A stretch of 40,477 nucleotides of DNA, taken from assembly GCA_031265205.1 (NCBI GenBank), contig JAISCZ010000034.1:1-40477 (forward strand). Direction: 5' to 3'. Numbering within the stretch: position 1 is the stretch's first letter; each line of letters opens with the position of its first letter. The DNA comes from Deltaproteobacteria bacterium. Its GTDB lineage: Bacteria; Desulfobacterota; Desulfarculia; Adiutricales; Adiutricaceae. This document shows, piece by piece, positions 9,506 to 19,029 of this stretch. Made by a program: the position numbers and the translations under genes. The notes beneath the pieces were generated by a model. It made no database searches and was not told where the DNA came from. It worked only from the letters and a program-made list of their open reading frames with translations.

Positions 9506-12397
9506 TTGCTGATGGAGTCGCTTTGGAAATACAGTGTCGTTCATAATAGCGCCTGCAAGATTATAGAAGAACTTAATTTATGGGGGCAGACGGTGTGCCG
9601 CGTGTGGTTGCCGAGCCAGAACGCGGTGGCGCGCGTGCCACGCTCCGCATTGAGGCCGTTGAGCGCCGACCCGCAGCCGGAGATCGAGGCCGAACGCGTC
9701 GCTTACGTGGCCGCCGCGGCCAAGGTGGCCGAGGCGCTAGAAGGCTCATTCAGCGGCGGCGACGGTCATGTGCTGCTGGCTCCCATGGAATCAAACGTCA
9801 TTCCGTTGCCGCATCAGATCCAAGCCTTGTCCCGGGCCATTTCCGGCGACCGCGTGCGCTACCTGCTGGCCGATGAGGTGGGGCTCGGCAAAACCATCGA
9901 GGCAGGCCTAATTATGAGCGAGCTTAAACTGCGCGGACTGGCGCGACGAACATTGATTGTCGCGCCGAAAGGAATAGCTACCCAGTGGGTGGCTGAAATG
10001 CGGAATCATTTTAACGAACAGTTTCAACTCGTTCTGGGCGACGACATCGGCGCCTTGAGGCGCTTGACCTCAGAGGCGGCACATCCTAGTTCAGCCTGGT
10101 CTATGTTCGATCAGGTCATCGTTTCCCTTGATTCGGTAAAACCTATGGACAAACGGCGAGGTTGGGCCGCTGAGCGTGTCGCCGAATATAATCGCGGCCG
10201 ATTCGAGGATTTGATAACCGCCGGATGGGATCTGGTGGTAGTTGACGAAGCGCACCGCCTGGGTGGCAGCGACGAGCAGGTCGCGCGCTACAAATTAGGC
10301 AAAGGACTGGCCGAGGCGACGCCTTATGTGCTACTTCTCTCGGCTACGCCCCATCAGGGGAAGACAGATGCCTTCCATCGCCTGATGAACCTGTTGGATG
10401 ATGACGCCTTTCCGGATATGGACAGCGTCTCTCGCGAGCGGGTAGCCCCATATGTAATCCGCACCGAGAAGCGCAAGACCATTGACGCCAACGGCAAGCC
10501 GCTCTTCAAACCACGGCGCACACAGATGGCCTCAGTGTCCTGGGAGAGCCGCCATCATTCGCAGCGTCACCTTTACGCGGCGGTGACTGACTACGCGCGC
10601 GAGGGCTACAACCAAGCCCTGCGTGAGAAGAAACGCCATATCGGCTTTTTAATGATCTTGATGCAGCGACTGGTTGTTTCAAGCACCAGGGCGATTCGCG
10701 CCACACTGGAAAGGCGACTCGCTGCGCTTAAAGAAGGCGAAGCGCAAGCCAGTTTGCGCCTGGTTAATCTTGAAAATGGCGCGGAGGGATCGGAAAATTT
10801 TGACGAATTCTTCGACATGGATGGTCAGGAACTGCTCGATAAACTGTTAAAATCCCATGTTTCGGCCCTGCGGAGCGAAGGTGACCACGTTGAGACCCTG
10901 CTCGACGAGGCGATTCGTTGCGAACAAGATTGCCCAGACGCAAAGGCTGAGGCCTTGATCGAGTGGATCTACAAATTGCAGGACGAGGAAAACGAGCCGG
11001 ACTTAAAGGCGCTAGTTTTCACCGAATTCGTGCCTACCCAACTGATGCTGAAAGAATTTCTGGAGGCACGAGGATTTTCGGTCGTCATTCTGAACGGGTC
11101 CATGGATATGAAGGAACGCGAGCGGGCCCAGGAAGCCTTCCGCAAATCCCGCCGCGTGTTGATTTCCACCGACGCGGGCGGTGAGGGTTTGAACCTACAG
11201 TTTGCCCATGTCATCATCAATTACGATATCCCCTGGAACCCGATGCGGTTGGAACAGAGGATAGGTCGCGTGGACCGTATCGGCCAACCCAAGACGGTGC
11301 GGGCGATTAATTTCGTATTTGAGGACTCGGTCGAGTTTCGTGTCCGCGAAGTGCTGGAGCAAAAGCTTTCGGTGATTTTTGATGAATTCGGCGTTGACAA
11401 AACCAGCGACGTGCTCGACTCGGCCCAGGCGGGCGAGTTGTTCGAAGATGTATTCGTTTCGGCCATCCTTAATCCTGAAAGCGTTGAAACTGCCGTCGAT
11501 AACGCTTTGGCTCGCCTTTGTGACGAGATTCAGCGAGCGCGCGAATCTTCCCCCATCTTTGGCGTCTCGGAAGAACCGGACGCGCGGGCGGCTGAACGGC
11601 TGCGTTCCCATCCTCTGCCCCACTGGGTGGAGCGGATGACGGTTGGCTATATTAACTCTAACGGCGGCGCGGCCATCCGTAAACGCTCATGGTGGGATCT
11701 GAACTGGCCTGACGGTCTGGAACATCGTAAAGTCGTGTTCAACGCCCGGGAAGCTGAGCGTCTGACCGACGCGACTTTGCTGAATCTTAAAAACAGCCGC
11801 GTCCGAGGGCTGGCCCTAAATCTGCCGCAGATCGCGCCTGTCCAGCCATTGCCTTGCGTAACCGTAAACGGATTACCTGCCGCTATTTCGGGTTTCTGGG
11901 GACTCTTTGAGATCCGTCTTCAGGCTGGAACGCTCCAGAAGACTCTATTCCTGCGCGTCCCTATAGCGCGACGGGCCTATTTAAGCGTGTTCTTGAGCGA
12001 TGATGGAAAACTGTTTCTACCCACGGCCAAGCACATCTGGGACGCGCTGCAGACTGCCGAAGCCCAGACGTTGAGCGTTCTAGGCGATGATGAATCATTT
12101 GCCGTCCATGAGCGCTTGCGGAAAGTTGCCGAACAGGCTGGACAAGATATGTTCGACGCTTTACGGCAGGCGCATCTTGACTCCGTGGATCGAGAGGAGG
12201 AACGCGGAATCGTCTTCTTTGCCTCGCTCCGCAAGGCCATTGAACGGGTCGGATTGCCAGAGGTTAGACAATTCAGGCTGTCTCGTTGTGACGCGGATGA
12301 ATCCGAGTGGCGACATGAGTTGCGCTCAGCAAGGCAGATCATTCCGGAAATTAGGCCATTGTTGATGTTACGAATTATCAATGGAGACGCTCAATGA
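9506..12397 (+). CDS. brxHII: BREX type 3 SNF2/DEAH-type helicase BrxHII
   Basis: A 963-aa superfamily 2 ATPase of the SNF2/RapA kind. Walker A GLGKT is at residues 126-130, DEAH at 247-250, motif III LLLSATPHQ near 275-283, and the C-terminal helicase half has STDAGGEGLNLQ and the arginine-finger motif EQRIGRVDRIGQ. Helicases of this family also occur in DISARM (DrmD), but the neighbours here are BREX genes, and brxHII is the type 3 helicase. I use the TTG at 9506, five bases after AGAGG; the ATG at 9512 is also possible and differs by two residues. The role is presumably translocation or remodelling on invading DNA. The stop overlaps pglZ in ATGA. Confidence 0.87.
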   Translation: MLMESLWKYSVVHNSACKIIEELNLWGQTVCRVWLPSQNAVARVPRSALRPLSADPQPEIEAERVAYVAAAAKVAEALEGSFSGGDGHVLLAPMESNVIPLPHQIQALSRAISGDRVRYLLADEVGLGKTIEAGLIMSELKLRGLARRTLIVAPKGIATQWVAEMRNHFNEQFQLVLGDDIGALRRLTSEAAHPSSAWSMFDQVIVSLDSVKPMDKRRGWAAERVAEYNRGRFEDLITAGWDLVVVDEAHRLGGSDEQVARYKLGKGLAEATPYVLLLSATPHQGKTDAFHRLMNLLDDDAFPDMDSVSRERVAPYVIRTEKRKTIDANGKPLFKPRRTQMASVSWESRHHSQRHLYAAVTDYAREGYNQALREKKRHIGFLMILMQRLVVSSTRAIRATLERRLAALKEGEAQASLRLVNLENGAEGSENFDEFFDMDGQELLDKLLKSHVSALRSEGDHVETLLDEAIRCEQDCPDAKAEALIEWIYKLQDEENEPDLKALVFTEFVPTQLMLKEFLEARGFSVVILNGSMDMKERERAQEAFRKSRRVLISTDAGGEGLNLQFAHVIINYDIPWNPMRLEQRIGRVDRIGQPKTVRAINFVFEDSVEFRVREVLEQKLSVIFDEFGVDKTSDVLDSAQAGELFEDVFVSAILNPESVETAVDNALARLCDEIQRARESSPIFGVSEEPDARAAERLRSHPLPHWVERMTVGYINSNGGAAIRKRSWWDLNWPDGLEHRKVVFNAREAERLTDATLLNLKNSRVRGLALNLPQIAPVQPLPCVTVNGLPAAISGFWGLFEIRLQAGTLQKTLFLRVPIARRAYLSVFLSDDGKLFLPTAKHIWDALQTAEAQTLSVLGDDESFAVHERLRKVAEQAGQDMFDALRQAHLDSVDREEERGIVFFASLRKAIERVGLPEVRQFRLSRCDADESEWRHELRSARQIIPEIRPLLMLRIINGDAQ

Positions 12398-14388
12398 GTA
12401 GTTGGCGAGACGCCATTCTGAGCGATTTTACGCCCAACGTCAGCAATCTGACCCTGGTCGCGGACCCGGATTGCCTTCTCTCCGAGGAAAAGCTGGCATT
12501 AGAGCTTCGCGGGCGCGGCTTCGACTTAATCGAATTTAGCGATCCTGTCGAATTCAGATACGCGTATGAGTCTAAGTACCGTTCGTTCTGGGACCGTGAG
12601 GAACGCTCCGATCTGGTGGTTATCCTCCATTTGCGTGACGTTGAGCTGAAATCGCTACCTTTCGACCTCCTCCAGGCGGGACGAAAGCTGTCATTCACCC
12701 TGGGTGATCTGTTTCCTAATCTTAGCTATCCGGTCATCGAGATACTCGATAGAAGTTTACTGGACGCGCTATTCGAGGCCCAGCGTAAGTACCCGCCGGA
12801 TCGCTTGGGCGACAACGCCACCAAGGATTTCATTCTCCGTCATGTATTTCGCGTAGCGGCGGAATTGATCGCTAATGAAGAGGAACTGCTTAACATTCTT
12901 CTTCGTCTTCGCTATAGTAAAATTCAACTCCCGCTAACGTTGGCCGAACGGATCATCCAAGTTCTAAAAAACGATGATGGATTCAAAGCCTGGCCACTCT
13001 CTGAAATCGTTCCGGACGATGAGGCCTTCTTCGCCTTTTTGCAGGAGCGTTGGCCGCTCTTTCTTTCACGATTCGGCGGTGTAAATCATGAATGGGAAGA
13101 CTCACTGCAATACGTCCTTAAATATCCCGGCCCTGGCCGCCTGCCGTTCGATCATCATGAGATCAAGATATACATTGAAAAATTTTTCCTGGAGGGTAAA
13201 CTTACCCCTATCGAGCCAAAAGGCGTTGAAGTGGACGCAGGTTCATGGATCCGATGCGGTATCGCTATGTCCGGCGTGGACTATGGTGAGCCGCGGATCT
13301 CTCGCCTGCGCGATCTTGTCAAAGGGGAGATACCCACGGCGGGAGCGCGTTACTCTGACTGGATCGCTTTCGCGTTAAAATGGGCAGAGCTGTCTTCGCT
13401 GGTTCATTGTGGCTGCGACGCGGAAGATAAGACATGGCTAAGAGAAATCGGCGATTCATTAAACGCGACCTTTGCCGATTGGCTGACGGGCCACTACTCC
13501 AGCCTAGTCAACCTACCACCATCCAATCCAGCCATGCTGCACCATGTGCCGCGCCACTTGGCTCGGGATATAGAGGCTACCAGTGGATGCCGCGTCGCTC
13601 TGATTGTGCTTGACGGCCTGGCTCTCGATCAATGGGTGACTATCCGCCAGATTCTGCAAAAACAGGACGCGAATTTAGTCATGCGTGAATCCGCGATCTT
13701 CGCTTGGATTCCGACGTTGACCTCAGTATCGCGGCAATCGATTTTTTCCGGCAAACCCCCGCTCTATTTCCCTTCATCAATCAACTCGACCAACAATGAA
13801 GAGAAACTCTGGAAACATTTCTGGGAAGGCCAGGGCCTGTCCTGGCAAGATGTCGCCTATCAACGTGGCCTTGGCGACGGTGACGCGGCGAGCGCCCTCG
13901 ATTCCGCGATCACCCCAAGGAAAACCAAAGTTGTCGGGCTAGTCGTGAACAAGATCGACAAGATCATGCATGGCATGCAGCTCGGGTCGTCCGGAATGCA
14001 CAACCAGATCAAGCAGTGGTGTCAAGGTGGGTTTCTGGTTTCTCTTATTGCCCAGTTGTTGGAATACGGCTATGAGGTCTGGATGACGGCTGATCATGGC
14101 AACATCCAATGCGAGGGCAAAGGTCGTCCATCTGAAGGCGTGATCGCCGAAATTCGCGGCGAGAGAGTTCGTGTCTATCCCACACCGGAACTCCGCGCTC
14201 AGGTTGCCGATGCCTTTCCATTTGCCCATGAATGGCGGCCGATCGGACTGCCAGCAAATTACTTCCCTCTGGTTGCCGGCGCCCATGACGCGTTCTTGAA
14301 CTCTGGTGACGCCATCGTAGGGCACGGCGGTATAACCATCGAAGAAGTCATCGTCCCCCTTGTGAAGTTCGAAAGGAAAACGCGCTGA
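12394..14388 (+). CDS. pglZ: BREX alkaline-phosphatase-fold protein PglZ
   Basis: This 664-aa protein carries the PglZ domain, an alkaline phosphatase-like fold. The metal-binding aspartate is in ALIVLDGLALDQW (D407) and the second metal site in TADHGN (D567, H568); a GHGG motif near residue 643 follows. The N-terminal 390 residues are helical with no named motif. PglZ is the hallmark protein common to all BREX types and is required for defence, but its substrate is unknown. The start overlaps brxHII by 4 nt and the stop overlaps brxA by 1 nt, so the last three BREX genes are tightly coupled. Confidence 0.9.
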   Translation: MSSWRDAILSDFTPNVSNLTLVADPDCLLSEEKLALELRGRGFDLIEFSDPVEFRYAYESKYRSFWDREERSDLVVILHLRDVELKSLPFDLLQAGRKLSFTLGDLFPNLSYPVIEILDRSLLDALFEAQRKYPPDRLGDNATKDFILRHVFRVAAELIANEEELLNILLRLRYSKIQLPLTLAERIIQVLKNDDGFKAWPLSEIVPDDEAFFAFLQERWPLFLSRFGGVNHEWEDSLQYVLKYPGPGRLPFDHHEIKIYIEKFFLEGKLTPIEPKGVEVDAGSWIRCGIAMSGVDYGEPRISRLRDLVKGEIPTAGARYSDWIAFALKWAELSSLVHCGCDAEDKTWLREIGDSLNATFADWLTGHYSSLVNLPPSNPAMLHHVPRHLARDIEATSGCRVALIVLDGLALDQWVTIRQILQKQDANLVMRESAIFAWIPTLTSVSRQSIFSGKPPLYFPSSINSTNNEEKLWKHFWEGQGLSWQDVAYQRGLGDGDAASALDSAITPRKTKVVGLVVNKIDKIMHGMQLGSSGMHNQIKQWCQGGFLVSLIAQLLEYGYEVWMTADHGNIQCEGKGRPSEGVIAEIRGERVRVYPTPELRAQVADAFPFAHEWRPIGLPANYFPLVAGAHDAFLNSGDAIVGHGGITIEEVIVPLVKFERKTR

Positions 14389-15152
14389 TGGGTGGCTTCA
14401 TCGGAAATCGGCATGAAACCATTGGCGTCAAGCAGACTATTCGCTACGAGTGGATGCAGAATGTAGCGAATTTATTGTTGGCTGGGCTTGACGCTCAAAC
14501 TATCCGCAAGGAGTTACATGACTACCTCGCTGACAGAAAAGGAAACGGTTTCGAGGGTGAGCGAAGCGAGAGAACGCGTACCTTTGTCGTCGACAACCTG
14601 ATGAGAACTTGGGTCTCTCCTGACCCCAAGTTAATTCCATTTCGGAACGCGTCGCGGATATTTCTGCGGGAACACCCGTCCATGCACCTAGCGGTGCATT
14701 GGGGGATGATTTCGGCGGCATATCCTTTTTGGTTCAACGTGGCCCGCCAGGCCGGACGTTTGCTCGCCTTGCAAAATCAGGTGACCCACGCCCAGATCAT
14801 TAATCGCCTAAAGGAACAATATGGCGATCGGCAGACCGTTAATCGCTCCGCAAGATATGTAATTCGCTCATTTGTCGCCTGGGGAGTTCTGAATGATTCT
14901 GAGACTAAGGGCTGCTACGAGAATGCCGCTTCTGTGAGCGTATCCGAACCGAACCTAGCCATCCTGATGCTCGAGTCCGCGCTCCTGGCCATCCCAGAGG
15001 CTGAAGGCGCATTGGGTTCGCTTCAGAATAACCCGGCGTTCTTTCCATTCCAGCTCCCCGTTCTGACTGGCGATTATATCTCCCAGAGAAGTGAGCGCTT
15101 GGTATCGTATAGCCATGGATTAAACGATGAACTGTTAATACTGAAGGTTTGA
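14388..15152 (+). CDS. brxA: BREX protein BrxA (DUF1819 family)
   Basis: A 254-aa small helical protein in the last position of the type 3 BREX order. The N-terminus (KQTIRYEWMQNVANLLLAGL) and the stretch around residues 85-125, with HLAVHWGMISAAYPF, fit the DUF1819/BrxA family, a predicted DNA-binding protein needed for full BREX activity in studied systems. The ATG shares one base with the pglZ stop (TGATG). No terminator is obvious straight after the stop. Call supported by family resemblance and by position. Confidence 0.8.
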   Translation: MGGFIGNRHETIGVKQTIRYEWMQNVANLLLAGLDAQTIRKELHDYLADRKGNGFEGERSERTRTFVVDNLMRTWVSPDPKLIPFRNASRIFLREHPSMHLAVHWGMISAAYPFWFNVARQAGRLLALQNQVTHAQIINRLKEQYGDRQTVNRSARYVIRSFVAWGVLNDSETKGCYENAASVSVSEPNLAILMLESALLAIPEAEGALGSLQNNPAFFPFQLPVLTGDYISQRSERLVSYSHGLNDELLILKV

Positions 15153-15270
15153 CACGAGCGTTTAAGAAGTCGAGCTAGAGAATCGCGAACCGGCACTATT
15201 TGCTGACTTTCATTTAGATAATGCCTTAAATCACGGATACTTTTAGCGCCAACCATTTGAAAGGCTCAAG

Positions 15271-15356
15271 AGCGTCACCAGCCAGCTCCACTACTCTAAA
15301 TATCACCTCCGCCACCGTTGCCTGGCTATACTATCCACGTTCGGACTATACCCACA
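15271..15356 (+). repeat. Dispersed degenerate repeat, copy B
   Basis: Begins agcgtcaccagccagctcca and matches copies A and C over about 75 bases (CTCCActACTCTAAATAtc.CCTCCgCCaCCGTTgCctGGCTA). It lies between brxA and the XRE regulator and overlaps the last codons of the latter. The GC-rich hairpin seen in copy C is only hinted at here by tcc-acgtt-cgga. Confidence 0.5.
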
Positions 15357-15657
15357 GTAAGGCGGTGCCTTCGGCAAGGGCGTCACGTACCGTCTCGGGG
15401 GCCTTCTCAATAACTTTCAGGTAGGAGCTAGCCGCGGGACCGGGCCGCCTTTTGCCTAACTCCCAATCACGAAGAGCTTGGAGCGAAAGCCCGAAACGGT
15501 TAGCGAAGGAAGTCTGTGACAAACCAAGTCCCTGACGAATGGCTTTGACGTTCACCTGGGCGGCGGGAAAGTGCACCCGAAAGGCGTCGTCAGGCATCTC
15601 GCCGCGAGCGATGGCCAACGCCTCTTTCATGCTTTTGACTATCCGATGTTCACTCAT
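15346..15657 (-). CDS. XRE-family transcriptional regulator, antitoxin-like
   Basis: A 103-aa protein with a helix-turn-helix of the XRE type at residues 39-75 (IRQGLGLSQTSFANRFGL, then ALRDWELGKRRPGP). The N-terminal extension with an EALAIARGE motif and the overall size resemble HigA2/NadS-type antitoxins that repress their own operon. Its ATG overlaps, in ATGA, the end of an upstream frame on the same strand (protein end SEYTKGDFS), which looks like the decayed remains of a partner gene. It is convergent to the BREX operon, so direct control of BREX is not implied by arrangement. GAGAT-type ribosome binding site precedes the start. Confidence 0.75.
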   Translation of the reverse strand: MSEHRIVKSMKEALAIARGEMPDDAFRVHFPAAQVNVKAIRQGLGLSQTSFANRFGLSLQALRDWELGKRRPGPAASSYLKVIEKAPETVRDALAEGTALLWV

Positions 15658-16040
15658 GAAAAATCTCCCTTTGTATATTCACTGGTCAAAAAACGATAAT
15701 CGTCTTCAAGACGGCGATATGACAACGGCTCTATCCTGGCGCCCACTCTAGCGTAAAGCTCAATCTCTCTGAGGCGTTCGGACAGAACGGACAGCTAGGG
15801 TCAGGACGTTTGAAAAGTCAATGGCGACCTTGGCGTCCAGAAGGTATTTCATTTGGACCATTCGTCGCGCCACCGCCTCCGCGAGGTCGCCCCGTCGCCG
15901 TCAAAAGATTTTGTTTTTCAAGACCCCGGAGAGGCCCTCAAAGGGTTTGTTGGCCAGGAAGGCGCGAAGCGGGTTAATGGTCAAGCGCGGCTCCGCCTTC
16001 CCGGTCGGAAGACAGTCCGGCGACTCCAGGTCAAGACGTT
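15655..16040 (-). pseudogene. Decayed coding remnants upstream of the XRE gene
   Basis: On the minus strand several short frames look coding but are broken by stops and frame changes. One ends at the XRE start with ERLREIELYARVGARIEPLS; another holds MVQMKYLLDAKVAIDFSNVL at about 15800-15870, reminiscent of the start of a VapC/PIN toxin; a third ends KPFEGLSGVLKNKIF near 15910. Together they suggest one or more degraded genes, perhaps the toxin or nucleotidyltransferase partner of the XRE protein. No full gene can be rebuilt by eye. Confidence 0.3.
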
Positions 16041-16118
16041 AGCTGCGATCTTCCGTTATTTCTATAGTTTCGCTTATAACGGTCATAGGCCGCCTCCATC
16101 GCGGGCCCAAGAAAAATG

Positions 16119-16145
16119 GCGCGCCACCACTGGCGGCGCTTTTTT
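16119..16145 (+). terminator. Rho-independent terminator-like hairpin
   Basis: GCGCGCCA at 16119-16126 pairs with TGGCGGCGC at 16131-16139 (one bulged G, loop CCAC), followed by six T. No intact + strand gene ends just before it, so it probably belonged to a gene now decayed. Confidence 0.55.
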
Positions 16146-16273
16146 GACGCCTCAAAGCGGAATATGGCGAGCGTCCTAACTGAATTAAGTTTACGCTAAT
16201 TTGCCGGAATTGGCCAGCGGCCTATCGGCGTTTCGGCGTTCGCGCGCGGAACGCCTCGGCCAGGCGCGAAAGC

Positions 16274-16401
16274 GGCGTCAATTAACTCCAGAATTCTAAA
16301 TACGTCCTCCACCGCCGTTACTCGGCAAAACTTCCAGCGCGCGGAATAACCGCGCGCGGGAAGCTATAGTTCAGGATCATAGTATGCCCAGTCCCACCCC
16401 C
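16274..16401 (+). repeat. Dispersed degenerate repeat, copy C, with long hairpin
   Basis: Matches copy A from ggcgtcaattaactccagaa through atgcccagtcccaccccc. It contains a strong hairpin: CTTCCAGCGCGCGG (16331-16344) pairs with CCGCGCGCGGGAAG (16350-16363) around the loop AATAA, with a single mismatch. This structure may be the functional part of the element. Confidence 0.55.
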
Positions 16402-17362
16402 GAGAGTCCCGAAATCCGCGCGAACCCAGGGTAATTCCATCTCGCTAACGGGCGACGAACCGCCTGGGGAGCGCCTTCGCGCGGTTTTCTCGCTTGGGCG
16501 AGATAGCCACGAGCCAAAGCGCGCGCCGCCGTCCCCAGCGACGCGCGAAAGATTCTTAACTACGCCGATTAGCCCATACGCGCGGTTAATATTAGTGGCG
16601 GCGAAGAGACACGCCGCTTGGCCGTCATTTGCCCATATATTATAATCGCCTATTAATCAAGGGACTTTGAGTCGCGCGAGCGCTTTCGCGCTGTCTTCCG
16701 CTTGACGGACGCGACCGCCGCGAATGGCGAGCCTTGGCGTAACGCGCGAGTCAACCCGCTTTTCGCGAACGCTTCTTTCCGTTTGGGATAAGCCCCTTCC
16801 GTCATGGGCGCGGAAGGGAGCGAAGCGCTTTGGGGAGACGCCGCGCTCTTCCATAAAGCTACGCGGCCCCATCGGAGAGTCGCCCCACCAGGTTGGGATA
16901 ACCCCCAAAATTTAGCCCGCTCGCCAGGAAAATGTCCGCGCGGGAAGAACGTTTGGACCGAAAAGCGCGCCTTTTTTCAGCCTGGGCGATCCGCGTCGTT
17001 TCGCCGTAATCTTGGGGATAAGCGACCTTAGGCCATAATCCCCCAAAAAGAGCGCCGTCCTCGGGAAAGCGCGTTTACGCGGCGACTCCGCTGGCGTCGC
17101 CGGAGAGCGAGAGGTAGGCGCGTGGATTTGAGGGTGGGGAAACGCTTTCAGGCCAGCGAGTTTATCGCCGCGTTGTCTTTTGAGATATTTTAGGCCGCGG
17201 GCACCAAGGCGACGAGTGGGGCGGGCGTCGGCCTCGGCGCGCAAAGCGGCCATGGGGAAGGGGAGAGGAAAGAGAAGAAGAACGCTGACGGAAAAAGATG
17301 GAGGAGGAAGGATGAGCGAGGAGTCGGAAAAGGAGTCGGAATAGGAATAGAAATTGGGAATA

Positions 17363-17401
17363 AGAGAAGGAGAAGGAGAAGGAGAAGGAGAAGGAGGAGA
17401 A
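17363..17401 (+). repeat. Purine hexanucleotide microsatellite (GAGAAG)n
   Basis: Five to six tandem gagaag units followed by gaggagaag, inside a longer homopurine region that starts near 17256. It is simple-sequence DNA with slippage and triplex-forming potential. No gene covers it. Confidence 0.85.
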
Positions 17402-17549
17402 GGAAGGGAAAAAAAGAACGGCTTAAGGCGCGGGCGACGCGCGCGCGCTCCCCTCGTTGCTCCCCAAGCGCGCTCTTAATTTTTTACCATAGAGCGCTTT
17501 TCCGTTTAGTTTAATATTTACCGATTGTTGATTTGGCTACATTACGCCA

Positions 17550-17567
17550 TTTGGCGCTGTCGCCAAA
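17550..17567. promoter_or_regulatory. Perfect inverted repeat, possible operator
   Basis: TTTGGCG at 17550-17556 and CGCCAAA at 17561-17567 form a perfect dyad around CTGT, in the AT-richer part about 360 bases upstream of the sulfate-binding protein gene. Its size suits a dimeric repressor or activator, but the regulator is unknown. Confidence 0.35.
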
Positions 17568-17840
17568 GGGGTGGGTATTTTTATTTGCATTTTGGGGCTG
17601 ACTCTTTTATATTTTTTCACGCTCGCGGGAGCGCGGCGCCGCGCGCCGCGATCGCCCGCGCGAGGCTCGCGGGTCTGGAGCCAAAACGGCCCGCGCGCGA
17701 CGCTTTCCCTATGGGGCTTGCCCCTCGGAGTTTCGCGCTCCCTCGCCTCCCCTCCGCGGGCGAGGGGGCGCTCTCCGCGCGCGTTTTAACGGTTTGAGGC
17801 CAAAAGCCTTTAACTTCAACGGTTGATCAGTGGACCTGAA

Positions 17841-17880
17841 GACCGAAGAGCGATTTTTCTCGCTTTTCGGTCTTTTTTTT
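17841..17880 (+). terminator. Terminator hairpin in the leader of the sulfate operon
   Basis: GACCGAAGAGCGA (17841-17853) pairs with TCGCTTTTCGGTC (17860-17872), one G-T wobble, followed by eight T. It lies 45 bases before the sulfate-binding protein start while no gene ends upstream. It may therefore be an attenuator controlling entry into the operon rather than the end of another transcript. I could not identify a known riboswitch class above it. Confidence 0.7.
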
Positions 17881-17925
17881 GTCAAATCGCTCGCGCTTCT
17901 AGAGCGGTTAAGCTTGGAGAGAACA

Positions 17926-18945
17926 ATGTCGCGCTTTTTTATCGCGCTCTTAGCGCTTCCCTTAGCCCTGGGTTGGGCCCTGGCGCCGGCGAGCACGGCG
18001 TGGGCGGCCCCCAGGGAACTGACGAATATTTCCTACGACCCCACCCGAGAACTTTACGACGAGTACAATAAGGCCTTTACGGCCCATTGGCTGGAAAGCC
18101 AAGGCGAGGAGATCGCGATCGTCCAATCCCACGGCGGCTCCAGCAAACAGGCCCGCACGGTTATCGAGGGCAACGAGGCGGACGTGGTCACTTTGGCCCT
18201 CGCCATCGACATTACGGCCATCGAGGAGGCGGGCCTTATCAAGGCCGGGTGGCGGGAAGAATTCCCGGACAACAGCTGCCCCTACACTTCCACCATCGTC
18301 TTTTTGGTGCGCAAGGGCAATCCCAAAAACATCAAAGACTGGGGCGATCTGGTCCGGGAAGGCGTGGGCGTCATTACCCCCAATCCCAAGACCTCGGGAG
18401 GGGCGCGTTGGAACTATCTGGCCGCCTGGGCCTACGCCGACAGGCTCTATAACCATGACGAGGCGAAGGTTATCGATTTTATGAAAAAGCTTTTCGCGAA
18501 CGTTTTGGTCTTAGACGCCGGGGCCCGCGGCTCCACCAACACCTTTGTCCAGAACGGGCAGGGCGACGCGCTCCTCGCCTGGGAAAACGAGGCTTACCTG
18601 GCCTTGGCCGAGACCCCCGACCAGTTCGAGATCGTGGCGCCCCCCACGAGCATTCTCGCCGAGCCCCCGGTGGCTATCGTGGACGAGAACGCCGACAAGA
18701 AAGGGACCCGGGATCTCGCGACCGCTTATCTCCAGTATCTTTATTCCGAAAACGGCCAGCGGATCGCGGGCAAGCATTTCTACCGTCCCTCCAATCCGGC
18801 TATCGCCCAGGAGTTCAAAGACGTCTTTACCCTGAGCATGGAACTTATCACTATTGACGATCCCCTCTTCGGCGGCTGGGATATCGCCCAGGAAAAGCAC
18901 TTTAACGACGGCGGGGTTTTCGATCGGATCTACTCCAACGACTGA
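17926..18945 (+). CDS. sbp: Periplasmic sulfate-binding protein
   Basis: A 339-aa solute-binding protein of the Sbp/CysP family that captures sulfate or thiosulfate in the periplasm for the CysTWA transporter. The start at ATG 17926 gives a clean signal peptide ([16 protein letters not shown], cleavage near AWA-AP at residue 27); an earlier in-frame start would bury it and run into the terminator hairpin. The family signature is plain: [16 protein letters not shown] and [13 protein letters not shown] at about residues 65-95. GGAGAG precedes the start. First gene of a + strand set with cysT, cysW and cysA. Confidence 0.92.
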   Translation: MSRFFIALLALPLALGWALAPASTAWAAPRELTNISYDPTRELYDEYNKAFTAHWLESQGEEIAIVQSHGGSSKQARTVIEGNEADVVTLALAIDITAIEEAGLIKAGWREEFPDNSCPYTSTIVFLVRKGNPKNIKDWGDLVREGVGVITPNPKTSGGARWNYLAAWAYADRLYNHDEAKVIDFMKKLFANVLVLDAGARGSTNTFVQNGQGDALLAWENEAYLALAETPDQFEIVAPPTSILAEPPVAIVDENADKKGTRDLATAYLQYLYSENGQRIAGKHFYRPSNPAIAQEFKDVFTLSMELITIDDPLFGGWDIAQEKHFNDGGVFDRIYSND

Positions 18946-19029
18946 CGCCTCCCCGCGTCCCCCCGCGCGCTCGCGCCCCTGACGGGCGCGAGCGCGGAAT
19001 GGGAGGCGCGGCGCTTTAGGGAGAGCCAA

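Larger units (their letters stand above)
16402..17840. other. Gene-free, low-complexity interval
   Basis: About 1.4 kb in which no frame on either strand resembles a protein. It is dominated by short GCGCG-type words up to about 17240, then by a purine-rich stretch (17256-17425), then by AT-richer sequence (17470-17620) leading to the sulfate operon. The word TTGGG(G)ATAA recurs near 16783, 16891 and 17011. Part of it may be decayed coding DNA; the last 300 bases probably hold the sulfate operon promoter. Confidence 0.5.

Noticed and set aside
9506-12397. The SNF2-like helicase plus methylase as a DISARM system
   Set aside because: PglZ, BrxC, BrxF and BrxA are all present in the type 3 BREX order, and no DrmA, DrmB or PLD nuclease (DrmC) is seen.
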